Below are positions 1 through 8,830 of a DNA stretch of 64,000 nt, in pieces. Location of the stretch: positions 1,612,001-1,676,000 of the forward strand of contig NZ_FOYT01000001.1 of NCBI RefSeq assembly GCF_900112175.1, given 5' to 3'. The translations under genes were made by a program, and so were the position numbers. How positions within the stretch are numbered: the first letter of the stretch is position 1; each line of letters starts with the position of its first letter. The DNA is from Halogeometricum rufum. Its GTDB lineage: Archaea > Halobacteriota > Halobacteria > Halobacteriales > Haloferacaceae. The notes beneath the pieces were generated by a model, which saw only the letters and a list, made by a program, of their open reading frames with translations, searched no databases and had not been told where the DNA came from.

Positions 1-252
1 GCCTACGCCCTCGCCGCCGAGGACGTGCGCGACGAGTTCGCCACGCCCGTCTCCGAGACGCTCTCGGGCCTCGTGAAGACGGTCACGGGCGGCACGCCGC
101 GCGTCTACCGCGAGATTCAGGAGTCGTTCCCCGGGGCCGACCGGGTGGCCGACGCGGCGACCGAACTCGCCGACGCCGACGCCGAGACGTTCGAGCGACT
201 GTACCGAGAGGCGAGCGCACGACCCGACGACGAAGGAGACGGAGACCGATGA
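1..252 (+). CDS. 3' end of an unidentified protein (cut by the window edge)
   Basis: The open frame runs from the first base to a TGA at 250-252, so only the last 83 residues are visible. They are acidic and look mostly helical, with several Ala/Asp-rich stretches and a hydrophilic tail, and carry no motif I recognise. The stop overlaps the start of the next gene (ATGA at 249-252), so the two are probably co-transcribed and translationally coupled. The GTG at 25 is an internal codon rather than a credible start, because the frame is open upstream of it. Function unknown. Confidence 0.7.
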   Translation, partial: AYALAAEDVRDEFATPVSETLSGLVKTVTGGTPRVYREIQESFPGADRVADAATELADADAETFERLYREASARPDDEGDGDR

Positions 253-1688
253 TAGATAGAGACGCCGTGCGGTCGAACGCAAAGTATCTGCGAAACGTCC
301 GACCCATCGACCCCGAAGAGATCTGTGAGTACATCGAGGGCAGTCCCCATCCCGCCGTCGTCCGCGAGACGCTTCGCGAGGAGGCGTTCGACCTCGGACT
401 GGTCGAACGCGACGACGGCACGTTCGTCCCCGTCGCGGACGACCCGGTACCCCGGCGCGACTGGTCGCCGACCGAGTTCCCCGAGGCGTACGCGTTCGCC
501 TTCGAGGACCTCCTCGTGGACCGCTACGGGGTCAACTGGCACCGCGGGGAGTCGGGCGACCGACTGCGGGAGGCAATCCGCCGGCTGAAGGCGGACTACT
601 ACTACCAGAACGACGTGGAGTACGACGAAGTGGCCGCACTCGGCTACGGCGTCTACCACCTCCCCGACTACTACGCCGCCGTCGGCTACGTCCTCGACGA
701 CGTCGCCGAACGCGACCTGTTGCCCCGCACCCTCCGCGTCCTCGACGTGGGCGCCGGGACGGGCGGCCCCGCCCTCGGCCTCCACGACTACCTGCCGGAC
801 GACGGACTCGTCGAGTACCACGCGGTCGAACCGTCCGCCTCGGCGGACGTGTTGGAACATCTGCTCGCGGAGACGCGACCCAACTTCCGGACGACGGTCC
901 ACCGCGAGACGGCCGAGACGTTCGACCCCGACTCGGTCCTCCCCGACGGCGAGGGGTTCGACCTCGTCTGCTTCGCCAACGTGCTGTCGGAACTGGACGA
1001 CCCGACGGCCGTCGCCGAGCGATACCTCGACGCCGTCGCCGACGACGGGTCGTTCGTCGGCATCGCCCCCGCGGACCTCAACACCAGCACCGAACTCCGC
1101 GACGTGGAACGCGCCCTCGCGCCCGCCGACGGCGACGTGACCGTCTACGCGCCGACGCTCCGCCTCTGGCCGGGGCACGCCCCCTCCGACCGCGGGTGGT
1201 CGTTCGACCGCGGCGCGGACGTGGCCGCGCCGTCGTTCCAGCGACGACTCGACGAGGCGGGCGCGGCGACCGAGGGCCGCGACCCCGGCGACGGCACGTT
1301 CGCGAACGAGACGGTGCAGTTCTCGTACGTCGTCCTCCGACGCGACGGCGAACGCCGCGTGGACGTGGCCGCCGACGCGGGCACGTACGCGAAGATGGCC
1401 GAGATGGAGCGGCACGTGACGAACCGCATCGACCTCCTCGCCGTCAAACTCAGCCACGACCTGGCCGAACGCGAGGGGGCGAACCCTCTGTTCAAGGTGA
1501 GCGACGGGAGCGAGACGGTCGAACACTACGCGGTCCTCACCAAGCGCGACGCCCTCAACGAGGCGGTCGCCCGCGCCGACTACGGCGACGTGCTGGCCTT
1601 CGAGAACGTGCTCTGCCTGTGGAACGACGACGAGGGGGCGTACAACCTCGTCGTGGACGGCGAGACGGTCGTCGACAGGGTCGCCTGA
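249..1688 (+). CDS. class I SAM-dependent methyltransferase, Rsm22-like
   Basis: A 479-residue protein. Residues 1-150 form a helical N-terminal region rich in Tyr and acidic residues. A Rossmann methyltransferase core follows, with motif I (LDVGAGTGGP) near 165-174 and an acidic post-II segment. The order of a helical N-domain, MTase core and beta-rich C-domain resembles the Rsm22/METTL17 family linked to small ribosomal subunit assembly. However, I do not see the four-Cys cluster typical of that family, so the family call is tentative and the substrate is unknown. The ATG at 249 overlaps the upstream stop, which supports the start and an operon. Confidence 0.65.
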   Translation: MIDRDAVRSNAKYLRNVRPIDPEEICEYIEGSPHPAVVRETLREEAFDLGLVERDDGTFVPVADDPVPRRDWSPTEFPEAYAFAFEDLLVDRYGVNWHRGESGDRLREAIRRLKADYYYQNDVEYDEVAALGYGVYHLPDYYAAVGYVLDDVAERDLLPRTLRVLDVGAGTGGPALGLHDYLPDDGLVEYHAVEPSASADVLEHLLAETRPNFRTTVHRETAETFDPDSVLPDGEGFDLVCFANVLSELDDPTAVAERYLDAVADDGSFVGIAPADLNTSTELRDVERALAPADGDVTVYAPTLRLWPGHAPSDRGWSFDRGADVAAPSFQRRLDEAGAATEGRDPGDGTFANETVQFSYVVLRRDGERRVDVAADAGTYAKMAEMERHVTNRIDLLAVKLSHDLAEREGANPLFKVSDGSETVEHYAVLTKRDALNEAVARADYGDVLAFENVLCLWNDDEGAYNLVVDGETVVDRVA

Positions 1689-1769
1689 GTCGAGTCGGGC
1701 GCGTTCCCCCGCCGGCGCACCGACTGCGGGGAGCGGTAAGCCTTTGCGCGGTCCGCCGAACGAACGGGT

Positions 1770-2570
1770 ATGGACGACTCGTTCTCTATCCTCCTGACGA
1801 ACGACGACGGAATCGAGAGCACCGGCTTCCGCGCGCTGTACGAGGCGTTCGACGAGTTCGCCGACGTGACCGCCGTCGCGCCCGCCGACGACCAGAGCGC
1901 CGTCGGCCGCAAGATGTCGAACGACGTGGACGTGACCGAACACGAGTTGGGCTACGCCATCGAGGGGACGCCGGCCGACTGCACCGTCGTCGGCCTCGAA
2001 GTGCTCTGCCCCGACGTGGACATGGTCGTCGCCGGCTGTAACAAGGGCGCGAACCTCGGGGCCTACGTCCTCGGCCGGTCGGGCACCGTCAGCGCCGCCG
2101 TCGAAGCCGCGTTCTTCGACGTGCCCGCGATAGCCGTCTCGCTGTACGTTCCGCCCGGCGGCGACGAACCGTGGACCGAGAAGGCCGACGCCGTCGCGGA
2201 CTACCGGCACGCGACGGACGCGGCGACGTTCCTCGCGCGGAACGCCCCCGAGGCCGGCGTCTTCGAGGAGGCGGAGTATCTGAACGTGAACGCGCCGATG
2301 GCCGGCGGCGACGACGAAGCGCGCGCGCCAATCGAGATAACGGCGCCATCGAAGATGTACGCGATGACCGCGCACCACGAGGAGGACGGGCGAATCAGGC
2401 TCCACGACCGCATCTGGGAGCGGATGGGGACCGGCGACCTGCCGGACCCGCAGGGGACCGACCGCCGCGCCATCGTCGAGGGGCGGGTATCGGTGTCGCC
2501 GCTGACGGCCCCGCACACGACGCACCGCCACGAGGCGCTGGATTCGCTCGCCGAGTCGTACCTGTCCTGA
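1770..2570 (+). CDS. surE: 5'/3'-nucleotidase SurE
   Basis: This 266-residue protein begins with the SurE signature (LLTNDDGIES, residues 8-17), whose two adjacent Asp residues bind the catalytic divalent metal. Further family motifs follow: APADDQSAVG, and GTPADCTVVGL with the downstream GCNKGANLG loop. SurE dephosphorylates nucleoside monophosphates and is cytoplasmic. Length matches archaeal SurE (about 260). The ATG at 1770 lies 81 nt after the methyltransferase gene, and an AT-richer segment near 1738-1747 could be a promoter, so it may be transcribed separately. Confidence 0.95.
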   Translation: MDDSFSILLTNDDGIESTGFRALYEAFDEFADVTAVAPADDQSAVGRKMSNDVDVTEHELGYAIEGTPADCTVVGLEVLCPDVDMVVAGCNKGANLGAYVLGRSGTVSAAVEAAFFDVPAIAVSLYVPPGGDEPWTEKADAVADYRHATDAATFLARNAPEAGVFEEAEYLNVNAPMAGGDDEARAPIEITAPSKMYAMTAHHEEDGRIRLHDRIWERMGTGDLPDPQGTDRRAIVEGRVSVSPLTAPHTTHRHEALDSLAESYLS

Positions 2571-2603
2571 AGCGGTTCCCGGGGCGGTGCCGAAACCGGA
2601 GCG

Positions 2604-3956
2604 TCAGGACGGACTGCCGCCGTCGGTGGCGGTTTCGGTCCGCCCGTCGCCCGACTGCCGGCCGCCCGTCCCGGCGTCGGCGGTCAGGCCGTGGACGATT
2701 GCCTCGCCGGTGTCTGCGTCGAACAGGTGGACCATGCTGCGGTCGAGGACGACGCGGGTTCGCTGCCCCTCGGCGGCGTCGGTGTCCATGTCCGGAATCG
2801 GGGGCATGCTCATGAGCAGCGACGTCTCGTCGGCCTGCGCCGCGTCTGCATCGGCGTCGGCCTCGGCCGCGTCGCCGTCTTCGACGGCCGGTCCGGTCAT
2901 CCCCGACCCGTCGCTGCCGGCGGCCTGCCCGTCGGACGTCGCCGCCGTCTCGCCCTCGAACTCGGTGTAGACGTAGATGTCGTCGCCGACGGGTTCGAGG
3001 ACGTTCGTGGTGACGTCGATGGGTGCGGACGGGTCGCCGTCCATGTCGCGGGCGTCCGCCGCGCCGACTGCGCCGTCGTCGTCCTGCAGGTCCGCGCCCT
3101 CGGCGAGGAAGATGTCCTCCGGCCGGATGCCGACGGTCACTCGCGTGCCCGACTGCACGTCGAGGACGCCCTCGTCGGCGTCGAGCGAGAAGTGCTCCGT
3201 CTCCACGCCGTCGTCGGTCACGCGCCCGTCGAGGAAGTTCATCGACGGCGACCCGATGAAGCCGGCGACGAACTGGTTGGTCGGCCGGTAGTAGCAGGTC
3301 AGCGGCTCGGCGAACTGCTGGAGTTCGCCGTGGTTCATCACGGCGATGCGGCTCGACATCGTCATCGCCTCCTCCTGGTTGTGCGTGACGTAGATGATGG
3401 TCGCGTCCAGTTCCTTGTGGAGTTCCTGCAGTTTCGTCCGCATGTGGACGCGCAGTTTGGCGTCGAGGTTCGCCAGCGGTTCGTCCATCAGGAACACCTC
3501 CGGGTCGCGCACGATGGCGCGGGCGATGGCGACGCGCTGTCGCTGCCCGCCGGACATCTCCTCGGGCATCCGGTCGAGCATCCCCTGCATCTGGACGAGT
3601 TCGGCCGCGTTCTCGACCCGACGGTCTATCTCCTCGTCGTCGAAGTCGCGGAGGCGAAGCCCGTAGCTGATGTTGTCGTACACGTCCATGTGCGGGAACA
3701 GCGCGATGTTCTGGAACACCATCGAGATGTCCCGGTCCTTCGGCGGGAGGTCCGTCACCTCCTCGCCGTCGATGTAGAGGTCGCCGGACGTCGGCTCCGT
3801 CAGTCCGGCCACCATCTCCAGCGACGTGGATTTCCCACAGCCGGAGGGACCGACGAGACAGACGAACTCGCCGTCCTCGATGTCGAGGTTCAGGTCGTCG
3901 ACAGCCGTTACGTCCGCGTACTTCTTCGTGATGTTTCGGTAAGTTACGTCTCCCAT
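2604..3956 (-). CDS. sugar ABC transporter ATP-binding subunit (MalK/UgpC family)
   Basis: The 450-residue ATPase has Walker A GPSGCGKST at 36-44, a Q-loop (VFQNIALFPH), the signature MSGGQRQRVAIARA, Walker B (VFLMDEPLANLD) and the H-loop (VTHNQEEAM), followed by a TOBE/OB domain. It energises uptake through the two permeases encoded upstream. MalK-type subunits are usually 360-380 residues; here an Asp/Ala/Gly-rich stretch of roughly 60 residues is inserted late in the C-terminal domain, with regular sequence (HLFDADTGEAI) resuming after it. It is the last gene of the minus-strand operon, starting four bases after the preceding stop. Confidence 0.93.
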   Translation of the reverse strand: MGDVTYRNITKKYADVTAVDDLNLDIEDGEFVCLVGPSGCGKSTSLEMVAGLTEPTSGDLYIDGEEVTDLPPKDRDISMVFQNIALFPHMDVYDNISYGLRLRDFDDEEIDRRVENAAELVQMQGMLDRMPEEMSGGQRQRVAIARAIVRDPEVFLMDEPLANLDAKLRVHMRTKLQELHKELDATIIYVTHNQEEAMTMSSRIAVMNHGELQQFAEPLTCYYRPTNQFVAGFIGSPSMNFLDGRVTDDGVETEHFSLDADEGVLDVQSGTRVTVGIRPEDIFLAEGADLQDDDGAVGAADARDMDGDPSAPIDVTTNVLEPVGDDIYVYTEFEGETAATSDGQAAGSDGSGMTGPAVEDGDAAEADADADAAQADETSLLMSMPPIPDMDTDAAEGQRTRVVLDRSMVHLFDADTGEAIVHGLTADAGTGGRQSGDGRTETATDGGSPS

Positions 3957-3960
3957 GAGG

Positions 3961-4893
3961 TTACTCCTTGACCGCTCCGGCGGTCAGACCGCTGACAATC
4001 TTCTCCTGTGCGACGACGACGAGGATGGCGATGGGGATGACCCCCAGGATGCTCGCCGCCGCCATGAGGTTGTACGACGTGGCGTAGCGTCCCTGATAGC
4101 TGAGGAGCCCCCAGACGATGGTCGCCCAGTTGCGGACTCGCCCGTCGGTCATCAGGAACGCGAAGAAGAACTCGTTGTAGACGGAGATGAACGTCAGCAC
4201 GCCCGCCGTCGCCACGCCGGGGGCGGACAGGGGCATGATGACCTTGAAGAGCGCGCCGAGGCGGGTGTTGCCCTCGACGCGTGCGGCGTCCTCCAGCCCG
4301 TCCGGAATCTGGCTGTAGAACGTCGTGAGGATGAATATCGACAGCGGCATGAACAGCGCCGTGTACGGCAGCACCATCGCTCCCGGCCCGTTGAACAGCA
4401 TCGGGCTGTTGACCTGTCCGACCTGCGGCAGCGTGAAGAACGTTATGTTCGCCGTGAACAGCTCGAACAGCGGCAGCAGGAACGCCGCCGGCGGGAAGTA
4501 CGAGATGGCGAGGAAGACGAGCATCAGCGGTCGCCGGCCCGGGAACTCGAACCGACCGAACGCGTAGCCCGCGAAACTCGCCAGCACCAGCACGATGGCC
4601 GTGGTGACGACGCCGATGACGAGGCTGTTGAAGATGTAGAGGTGGAACGGGACGCGCGTGAACACCGTCACGAACGCCTCGGGGTTGAACCCGTTCGGCA
4701 GCAGTCCCACGTCTATCATGCTGTCGCTGGGCGTCAGCGCCAGCACCGTCAGCCAGTAGAACGGGAACAGTGTCGTGACGAGGAACGCGCCCGTGAGGAT
4801 GTAGAACAGCGCCTTGTACGTCCGCTCGGGGTTCGACATGGAACTGCTCGCCCAGCGCTGAATCGCGTTCCCGTCGGAGCTATCGGTGCTCAT
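3961..4893 (-). CDS. ABC sugar transporter permease, MalG type
   Basis: A 310-residue inner permease with about six hydrophobic membrane segments and the conserved EAA loop (EDAARVEGNTRLGALFKVIMP), which docks onto the ATPase. The long periplasm-facing N-terminal loop and overall length fit the MalG (BPD_transp_1, CUT1) family. I chose the ATG at 4893 (MSTDSSDG), one base after the stop of the upstream permease; an in-frame ATG at 4911 would overlap that gene by 17 bases. It forms the membrane heterodimer with the product of 4895-5881. Confidence 0.92.
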   Translation of the reverse strand: MSTDSSDGNAIQRWASSSMSNPERTYKALFYILTGAFLVTTLFPFYWLTVLALTPSDSMIDVGLLPNGFNPEAFVTVFTRVPFHLYIFNSLVIGVVTTAIVLVLASFAGYAFGRFEFPGRRPLMLVFLAISYFPPAAFLLPLFELFTANITFFTLPQVGQVNSPMLFNGPGAMVLPYTALFMPLSIFILTTFYSQIPDGLEDAARVEGNTRLGALFKVIMPLSAPGVATAGVLTFISVYNEFFFAFLMTDGRVRNWATIVWGLLSYQGRYATSYNLMAAASILGVIPIAILVVVAQEKIVSGLTAGAVKE

Positions 4894-4894
4894 C

Positions 4895-5881
4895 TCAGAG
4901 CCCCCCCGCACCCTGCACGTCGGCGAACTTGACGATGTAGACGGTGACGACGCCGCCGATGAGCGCCGCGGTGACGAACGCGACGGCGGCCGCGGCGGCG
5001 TACCGACTGGTGCTGAACGTCTGGACGACGAGACACGACAGCGACGGCACCGTGCTGCACGACGACACCGTCGTGATGAGCCCGTAGACGCGCATCGCCC
5101 CGATGGTGCGGAACAGCATCGCCACCAGCACCGACGGGAGGACGAGCGGCAGCGTCACCGTCTTGAACGCCTCGAGTTTCGAGGCGCCCGACACCTTCGC
5201 CACGTCGTACAGCGAGCGGTCCACGCTCTGCAACCCGGCGAGGATGATGAGCGCCATGAACGCCGACGTCTTCCACACGTCGGCGACGATGACGATGATG
5301 AGCGAGTCCATGCTGTTGGCCTGCGGCGTCGTCGAGAACAGCCCCAACTGGTGGAGCGGTTCGACGAGGAAGCCCACCGTCGGCTGGAACAGCAGGTAGA
5401 ATATCATCCCCTGGATGACGATGGGAACCGCCCACGGGAGGATGATGGCGACGCGAACCCAGCGCCGGCCGCGGAAGTCCTGATTCAGGATGAGCGCCTG
5501 CCCGAAGCCGATGAGCGTCTCCAGCGTCACGCTCACCACGGTGAAGATGAGCGTGACGGTGACGGCGCTCTTGAACGGCTGGCTCAGGTCGAAGAACGGC
5601 CGCGGGAGCGAGGCGTTCATCTGACCGGTCAGCAGTTCGACGTAGTTCTGCAGGCCGACGAACTGACCCAGACGCTCCGCGCCGTACAGCGAGTTCGCGT
5701 GCAGCGACATCTGGAACGTCCGCGCCAGCGGCCAGAACGCCACGACGGCGAAGATGACGAGCGACGGGGCCAACAGCAGGTAGGCGAACTGGGTGTCGCT
5801 GAGGTTCTCCACCCAGCGTTGCCCGTACCGCACCGGCGAGGACAGGCCGGGACCGCCCGACCGTCCGGTCTCCGTTGACAC
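4895..5881 (-). CDS. ABC sugar transporter permease, MalF type
   Basis: A 328-residue permease with a hydrophobic N-terminal segment (FAYLLLAPSLVIFAVVAFWP) typical of CUT1 MalF/UgpA proteins, six or so membrane helices and an EAA loop (YDVAKVSGASKLEAFKTVTLP). It pairs with the MalG-type permease. A short stretch with two Cys (VVSSCSTVPSLSCLVVQ) lies near the last third, unusual for haloarchaeal proteins but in an extramembrane loop. It starts six bases after the stop of the solute-binding protein gene. Confidence 0.92.
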   Translation of the reverse strand: MSTETGRSGGPGLSSPVRYGQRWVENLSDTQFAYLLLAPSLVIFAVVAFWPLARTFQMSLHANSLYGAERLGQFVGLQNYVELLTGQMNASLPRPFFDLSQPFKSAVTVTLIFTVVSVTLETLIGFGQALILNQDFRGRRWVRVAIILPWAVPIVIQGMIFYLLFQPTVGFLVEPLHQLGLFSTTPQANSMDSLIIVIVADVWKTSAFMALIILAGLQSVDRSLYDVAKVSGASKLEAFKTVTLPLVLPSVLVAMLFRTIGAMRVYGLITTVSSCSTVPSLSCLVVQTFSTSRYAAAAAVAFVTAALIGGVVTVYIVKFADVQGAGGL

Positions 5882-5887
5882 GGGGAC

Positions 5888-7354
5888 TCACCGTCCCCCC
5901 GCCGCGAGTCGGCCTCGGTTCGAAGACTGTTCCTCTCGCTGGGACGCCTCTTCGATGTTCTGAAGCTGTCGTTTGAGGTCTGTCATCGCCTCTGTCGGGG
6001 ACTTGAGCCCGCTGAAACTCGCGTTCGCCTGCTGTGCAATCTTCGCCGACTCCGGCGGCCACGCCACGGTGACGGGTCGCGGGATGGCGTGCGCGACGGA
6101 GTACTTCAACGTCTCGATGTAACGGCCCATCACGGGCACCTCCGCCGCGCGTTCGGAGTCGAACAGCGCCTTCCGCGGCGGGAGGTAGCCCAGCGTCTCG
6201 AACAGCCACAACTGGAACTCCGGGTCGGCCATCGCCCGGAGTATCTCCTTGGACGCCTCCGGTCTGGCGGCGTTCGGGTTCAGCGCCATGTGCCACCCGC
6301 CGAGGGACGACACCGAGCCGCCGTACCCGTCGAACTTCGCCTTCCCGGGCGTCACGCCGTACGGGATGGGCATCACGCCGAGGTCGTCGCCGAACTCCTC
6401 CTCGGCGCCGCTGATGGCGATGGCGTACGGCCAGTTGCGGTGCATGACGGCGTTGCCCGCGGCGAACGGCTTCCGGGAGGACTCCTCCTCCCACTGCAGG
6501 ACCGTCCGCGGGGCGATGTCGCCGGTCATCGAGTCGAGGGCGTTCTCGGCGTCGCCGTCGATGAACGTCCGGACCATCCGCGCCGAGTCCACGACGGGTT
6601 TCGAGTCCGTGGTGACCGGGCGTTCGCCGACGGGACCGAACAGGTTCTCCTTCGCGCCGAAGTACGACCCGCCCCACGACCCGGTGAACTCCCGGAAGTC
6701 ACAGCACGACAGGCCGGCGTACGACTTCCCCTGGAAGGTGAAGCCGTAGGGGTCGTCCCGTTGCGCTTTGACCTCCTTGGCCACCTCCGAGAACGTCTTC
6801 CACGAGATGGGTTCGGTCGCCCAGTTCTCCGAGTCCGGACTGTAGCCGGCCTCTTTCACCCAGTCCTTCCGGTAGAGCATGTTCCCCGTCGTGGGGTACA
6901 GCGGGAGTGCGAACTGGTCGCCGTTCGCCCCCTGCGCCGTCTCGCTGAACGTCTCGAAGTACTCCGACTGCACCATCTCCGCGAGGTCCGGCATCTCCTC
7001 GGAGAGGTTCGTCAACTGCTCGCGCACGATGAACGGAATCGTCCATCCGCTGTCCATCATGAGCAGCGAGGGCTGCGAGAGGTTCGCCGACAGCCACCGG
7101 TTGTACTGCTGCTGTCTGGCGCCCGTCGAGGCTCTGCCGGCGATGACGTCGAGCGAGACGTCCTTCGACAGACCGACCTCGTGGAGTTTCTCCTCCATCG
7201 CCGCCGAGTTGTTCTTGAGGTCCGTGTTGGCCGCGACCTGAACCGCGCCGGACTCCGTCTGCGCCTGCGCGATGCACCCCGAGAGACTCGTCCCCACGGC
7301 GGCGCCGCCCGCGGCCTTCACGAACCGTCTCCGACTGACGTCTCTGTCGGTCAT
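5888..7354 (-). CDS. extracellular solute-binding lipoprotein of a sugar ABC importer (Tat-exported)
   Basis: A 488-residue family-1 solute-binding protein. The start at 7354 is chosen because it gives a compact twin-arginine signal (SRRRFVKAAGG) followed by a lipobox (LSGC) at about residue 28. The protein is therefore probably exported folded by the Tat system and lipid-anchored outside the membrane, the usual arrangement in haloarchaea. The mature part has the mixed alpha/beta sequence and Trp-rich C-terminus (VAWPPESAKIAQQANASFSG) typical of CUT1 binding proteins. The ligand (glucose, trehalose, maltose or other) cannot be read from sequence. First gene of the operon; an in-frame ATG at 7426 lies upstream but would bury the signal peptide. 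Confidence 0.9.
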   Translation of the reverse strand: MTDRDVSRRRFVKAAGGAAVGTSLSGCIAQAQTESGAVQVAANTDLKNNSAAMEEKLHEVGLSKDVSLDVIAGRASTGARQQQYNRWLSANLSQPSLLMMDSGWTIPFIVREQLTNLSEEMPDLAEMVQSEYFETFSETAQGANGDQFALPLYPTTGNMLYRKDWVKEAGYSPDSENWATEPISWKTFSEVAKEVKAQRDDPYGFTFQGKSYAGLSCCDFREFTGSWGGSYFGAKENLFGPVGERPVTTDSKPVVDSARMVRTFIDGDAENALDSMTGDIAPRTVLQWEEESSRKPFAAGNAVMHRNWPYAIAISGAEEEFGDDLGVMPIPYGVTPGKAKFDGYGGSVSSLGGWHMALNPNAARPEASKEILRAMADPEFQLWLFETLGYLPPRKALFDSERAAEVPVMGRYIETLKYSVAHAIPRPVTVAWPPESAKIAQQANASFSGLKSPTEAMTDLKRQLQNIEEASQREEQSSNRGRLAAGGR

Positions 7355-7439
7355 CGGTGAACCCGCCCGATACGTTCGCGCGCAGTGCGATGCGGGTGAC
7401 CGCCGCGTCTCACTCCGGACCACCACCTCTGACGCCGGG

Positions 7440-7465
7440 GGAACCGCCGGTGAGGCGGCGGTTCC
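7440..7465 (-). promoter_or_regulatory. perfect inverted repeat in the leader of the sugar ABC operon
   Basis: A 10-bp perfect inverted repeat (arms 7440-7449 and 7456-7465, six-base loop 7450-7455) lies about 86-111 nt before the start of the solute-binding protein gene and downstream of its likely TATA box. In RNA it would form a very stable GC-rich hairpin. It may be a regulator site or a leader structure; which one cannot be told from sequence. Confidence 0.6.
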
Positions 7466-7534
7466 GCGGTTCAGCGTCTCTGTTCTCGGTCCGTCGCCTG
7501 CACACTGTCACCGCAGACATATGTGGGTTCACAC

Positions 7535-7548
7535 GATATAATCTATAA
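7535..7548 (-). promoter_or_regulatory. probable TATA box of the sugar ABC operon, within a 315-bp gap
   Basis: The gap 7355-7669 has a GC-rich leader half and an AT-rich half (7530-7605). On the minus strand the AT-rich half contains a clear TATA-like run (TTATAGATTATAT, 7536-7548). Transcription from it would start near 7510 and leave a 5' leader of about 155 nt before the 7354 start, long for haloarchaea. Apart from this box and the hairpin at 7440-7465 I see no gene in the gap. Confidence 0.55.
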
Positions 7549-7669
7549 CCGTTTATGGCCGATATCAAAGACAAATACGTATGAAATAATGTACCACAGG
7601 AGACAGTGACGCGCGAAGGAGAACGTCGCGGCGTCGTGGTGAGGCGGTGCGTCGGTTCGAGCGACCCGG

Positions 7670-7846
7670 TCAGTCGTCGCCGGCGTAGCCCGTCGGAATC
7701 GCCCCGAGTGCGACGATGGCGGCGGGAATCGCGGCGACGAGCGACCACATCACCGCCTCGGCGAGTCCGCCACCGGTCGTCAGGGTGGAGGCCACGCCGG
7801 CGACGGCGACGACGACGCCGACGCCGAGCGCGAGTTTCGTTCGCAT
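7670..7846 (-). CDS. small two-helix membrane protein (58 aa)
   Basis: This 58-residue protein has two hydrophobic helices, LALGVGVVVAVAGVAST and an Ala/Ile-rich segment (SLVAAIPAAIVALGAIP), with a short acidic C-terminus. The start is the ATG at 7846. No family is recognised. It sits downstream of, and in the same direction as, the LiaF-like gene (stop-to-start gap 50 nt), which suggests an accessory role in the same envelope function. The coding call rests on clean hydrophobic helices and codon bias. Confidence 0.65.
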   Translation of the reverse strand: MRTKLALGVGVVVAVAGVASTLTTGGGLAEAVMWSLVAAIPAAIVALGAIPTGYAGDD

Positions 7847-7896
7847 ACCGTCGTATTCGGCGACTGTCGTGAAATACTTCACGTCGGCGGGGACGC

Positions 7897-8589
7897 TCAG
7901 TCGGTGACCGACACGCCGCCGAAGGCGGTGAAACCGGTGACGACGAGGTCGATTTCGTCGTGTTCGCTCTCGCGGCGCGGCCGGTCGTCGGACGCGCCCG
8001 CGAGAATCGGGAGCACGTCCATCTTGACGTTCCAGTCCCGCGGGACGACGACTTCGGCGCCGCCGAACAGGGCGAGGACGTTTACCCGCGCCGGTCGGTC
8101 GGTGAGTTCGGCGTCGCGCAGGTCGAGTTCGGCCCCGCCGAACACCGCGGTCAGGTCGGCGCCGACGAACGTCTTCGAGGTGTTGCGCCGTTCGACGCCG
8201 CCGAAGGCGGCGAACAGGGAGTCGTGGCTGTCGTCTGTCGTCGCCACGCGCGACCGGTACTGTCCGAGGACGACCGAGAGGCCGAACGCGATGACGAGCA
8301 CCGGCCAGTAGACGACCAGTTCCGAGACGGTGGCGTAGCCGAGTGCGACCAGTTGCCACGCGCCGGCGACGACGACGAGGACCGCCGGACCGACGACGTT
8401 GCGGAACCCGCTCTGGACGAACGCCCAGAGGCCGACGAGGACGAACAGCGACGGCGCGTACGTCAGCAGACTCCGGGTGGGCGCGACGTTCGTACTGTCC
8501 AACAGGAGGAGGACTCCCAGCAGGACGACGAGTGCGCCGAACAGTACCTGGCTGGTCGGGATGCGACGGGTGGGGGCAGTGTTGCTCAT
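7897..8589 (-). CDS. LiaF-like transmembrane protein
   Basis: A 230-residue protein. Residues 1-110 hold four membrane helices in two pairs (LiaI/LiaF-like transmembrane region). The C-terminal half is a cytoplasmic beta-helix-like domain with repeated FGG turns (AAFGGVE, AVFGGAE, ALFGGAE, AFGGVSV), the pattern of the LiaF/DUF2154-like domain. In Firmicutes LiaF restrains a cell-envelope stress response; in haloarchaea the role is unknown. The ATG at 8589 gives a short hydrophilic lead before the first helix. The neighbours are CPBP proteases and a PH-domain membrane protein, consistent with envelope maintenance. Confidence 0.85.
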   Translation of the reverse strand: MSNTAPTRRIPTSQVLFGALVVLLGVLLLLDSTNVAPTRSLLTYAPSLFVLVGLWAFVQSGFRNVVGPAVLVVVAGAWQLVALGYATVSELVVYWPVLVIAFGLSVVLGQYRSRVATTDDSHDSLFAAFGGVERRNTSKTFVGADLTAVFGGAELDLRDAELTDRPARVNVLALFGGAEVVVPRDWNVKMDVLPILAGASDDRPRRESEHDEIDLVVTGFTAFGGVSVTD

Positions 8590-8830
8590 GACTAGAGAGA
8601 CGGTCGCCGGTTCGATAAACCGAGAATCTGGTTCTCAAACGCCGAGAGTCGTCGGGGTTCGAGGGGGTCGTCGTGGTTCGAGGAAGTCGCCCGGATTCGC
8701 CTGCGTCCCCGACTTCGATGGAGTCGCGAGAGCGCGCCGCCCCGGTCCGGGTCGACTGCCGTCCGGCGGCGTCCCTCCCGGGGCCGGTCCACCACTACCG
8801 ACTAACTGGTTGGGAGACGTGAGGAGAGAC

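Noticed and set aside
117-2531. An 804-codon open frame on the minus strand opposite the methyltransferase and surE
   Set aside because: It is a shadow of GC-rich plus-strand genes: Arg/Val/Gly-rich, no motif, and both plus-strand proteins are recognisable.
4890-6677. A 595-codon minus-strand frame overlapping the MalF-type permease and binding protein genes
   Set aside because: Same strand but another frame; composition is Arg/Gly-rich, while the overlapping genes have clear families.
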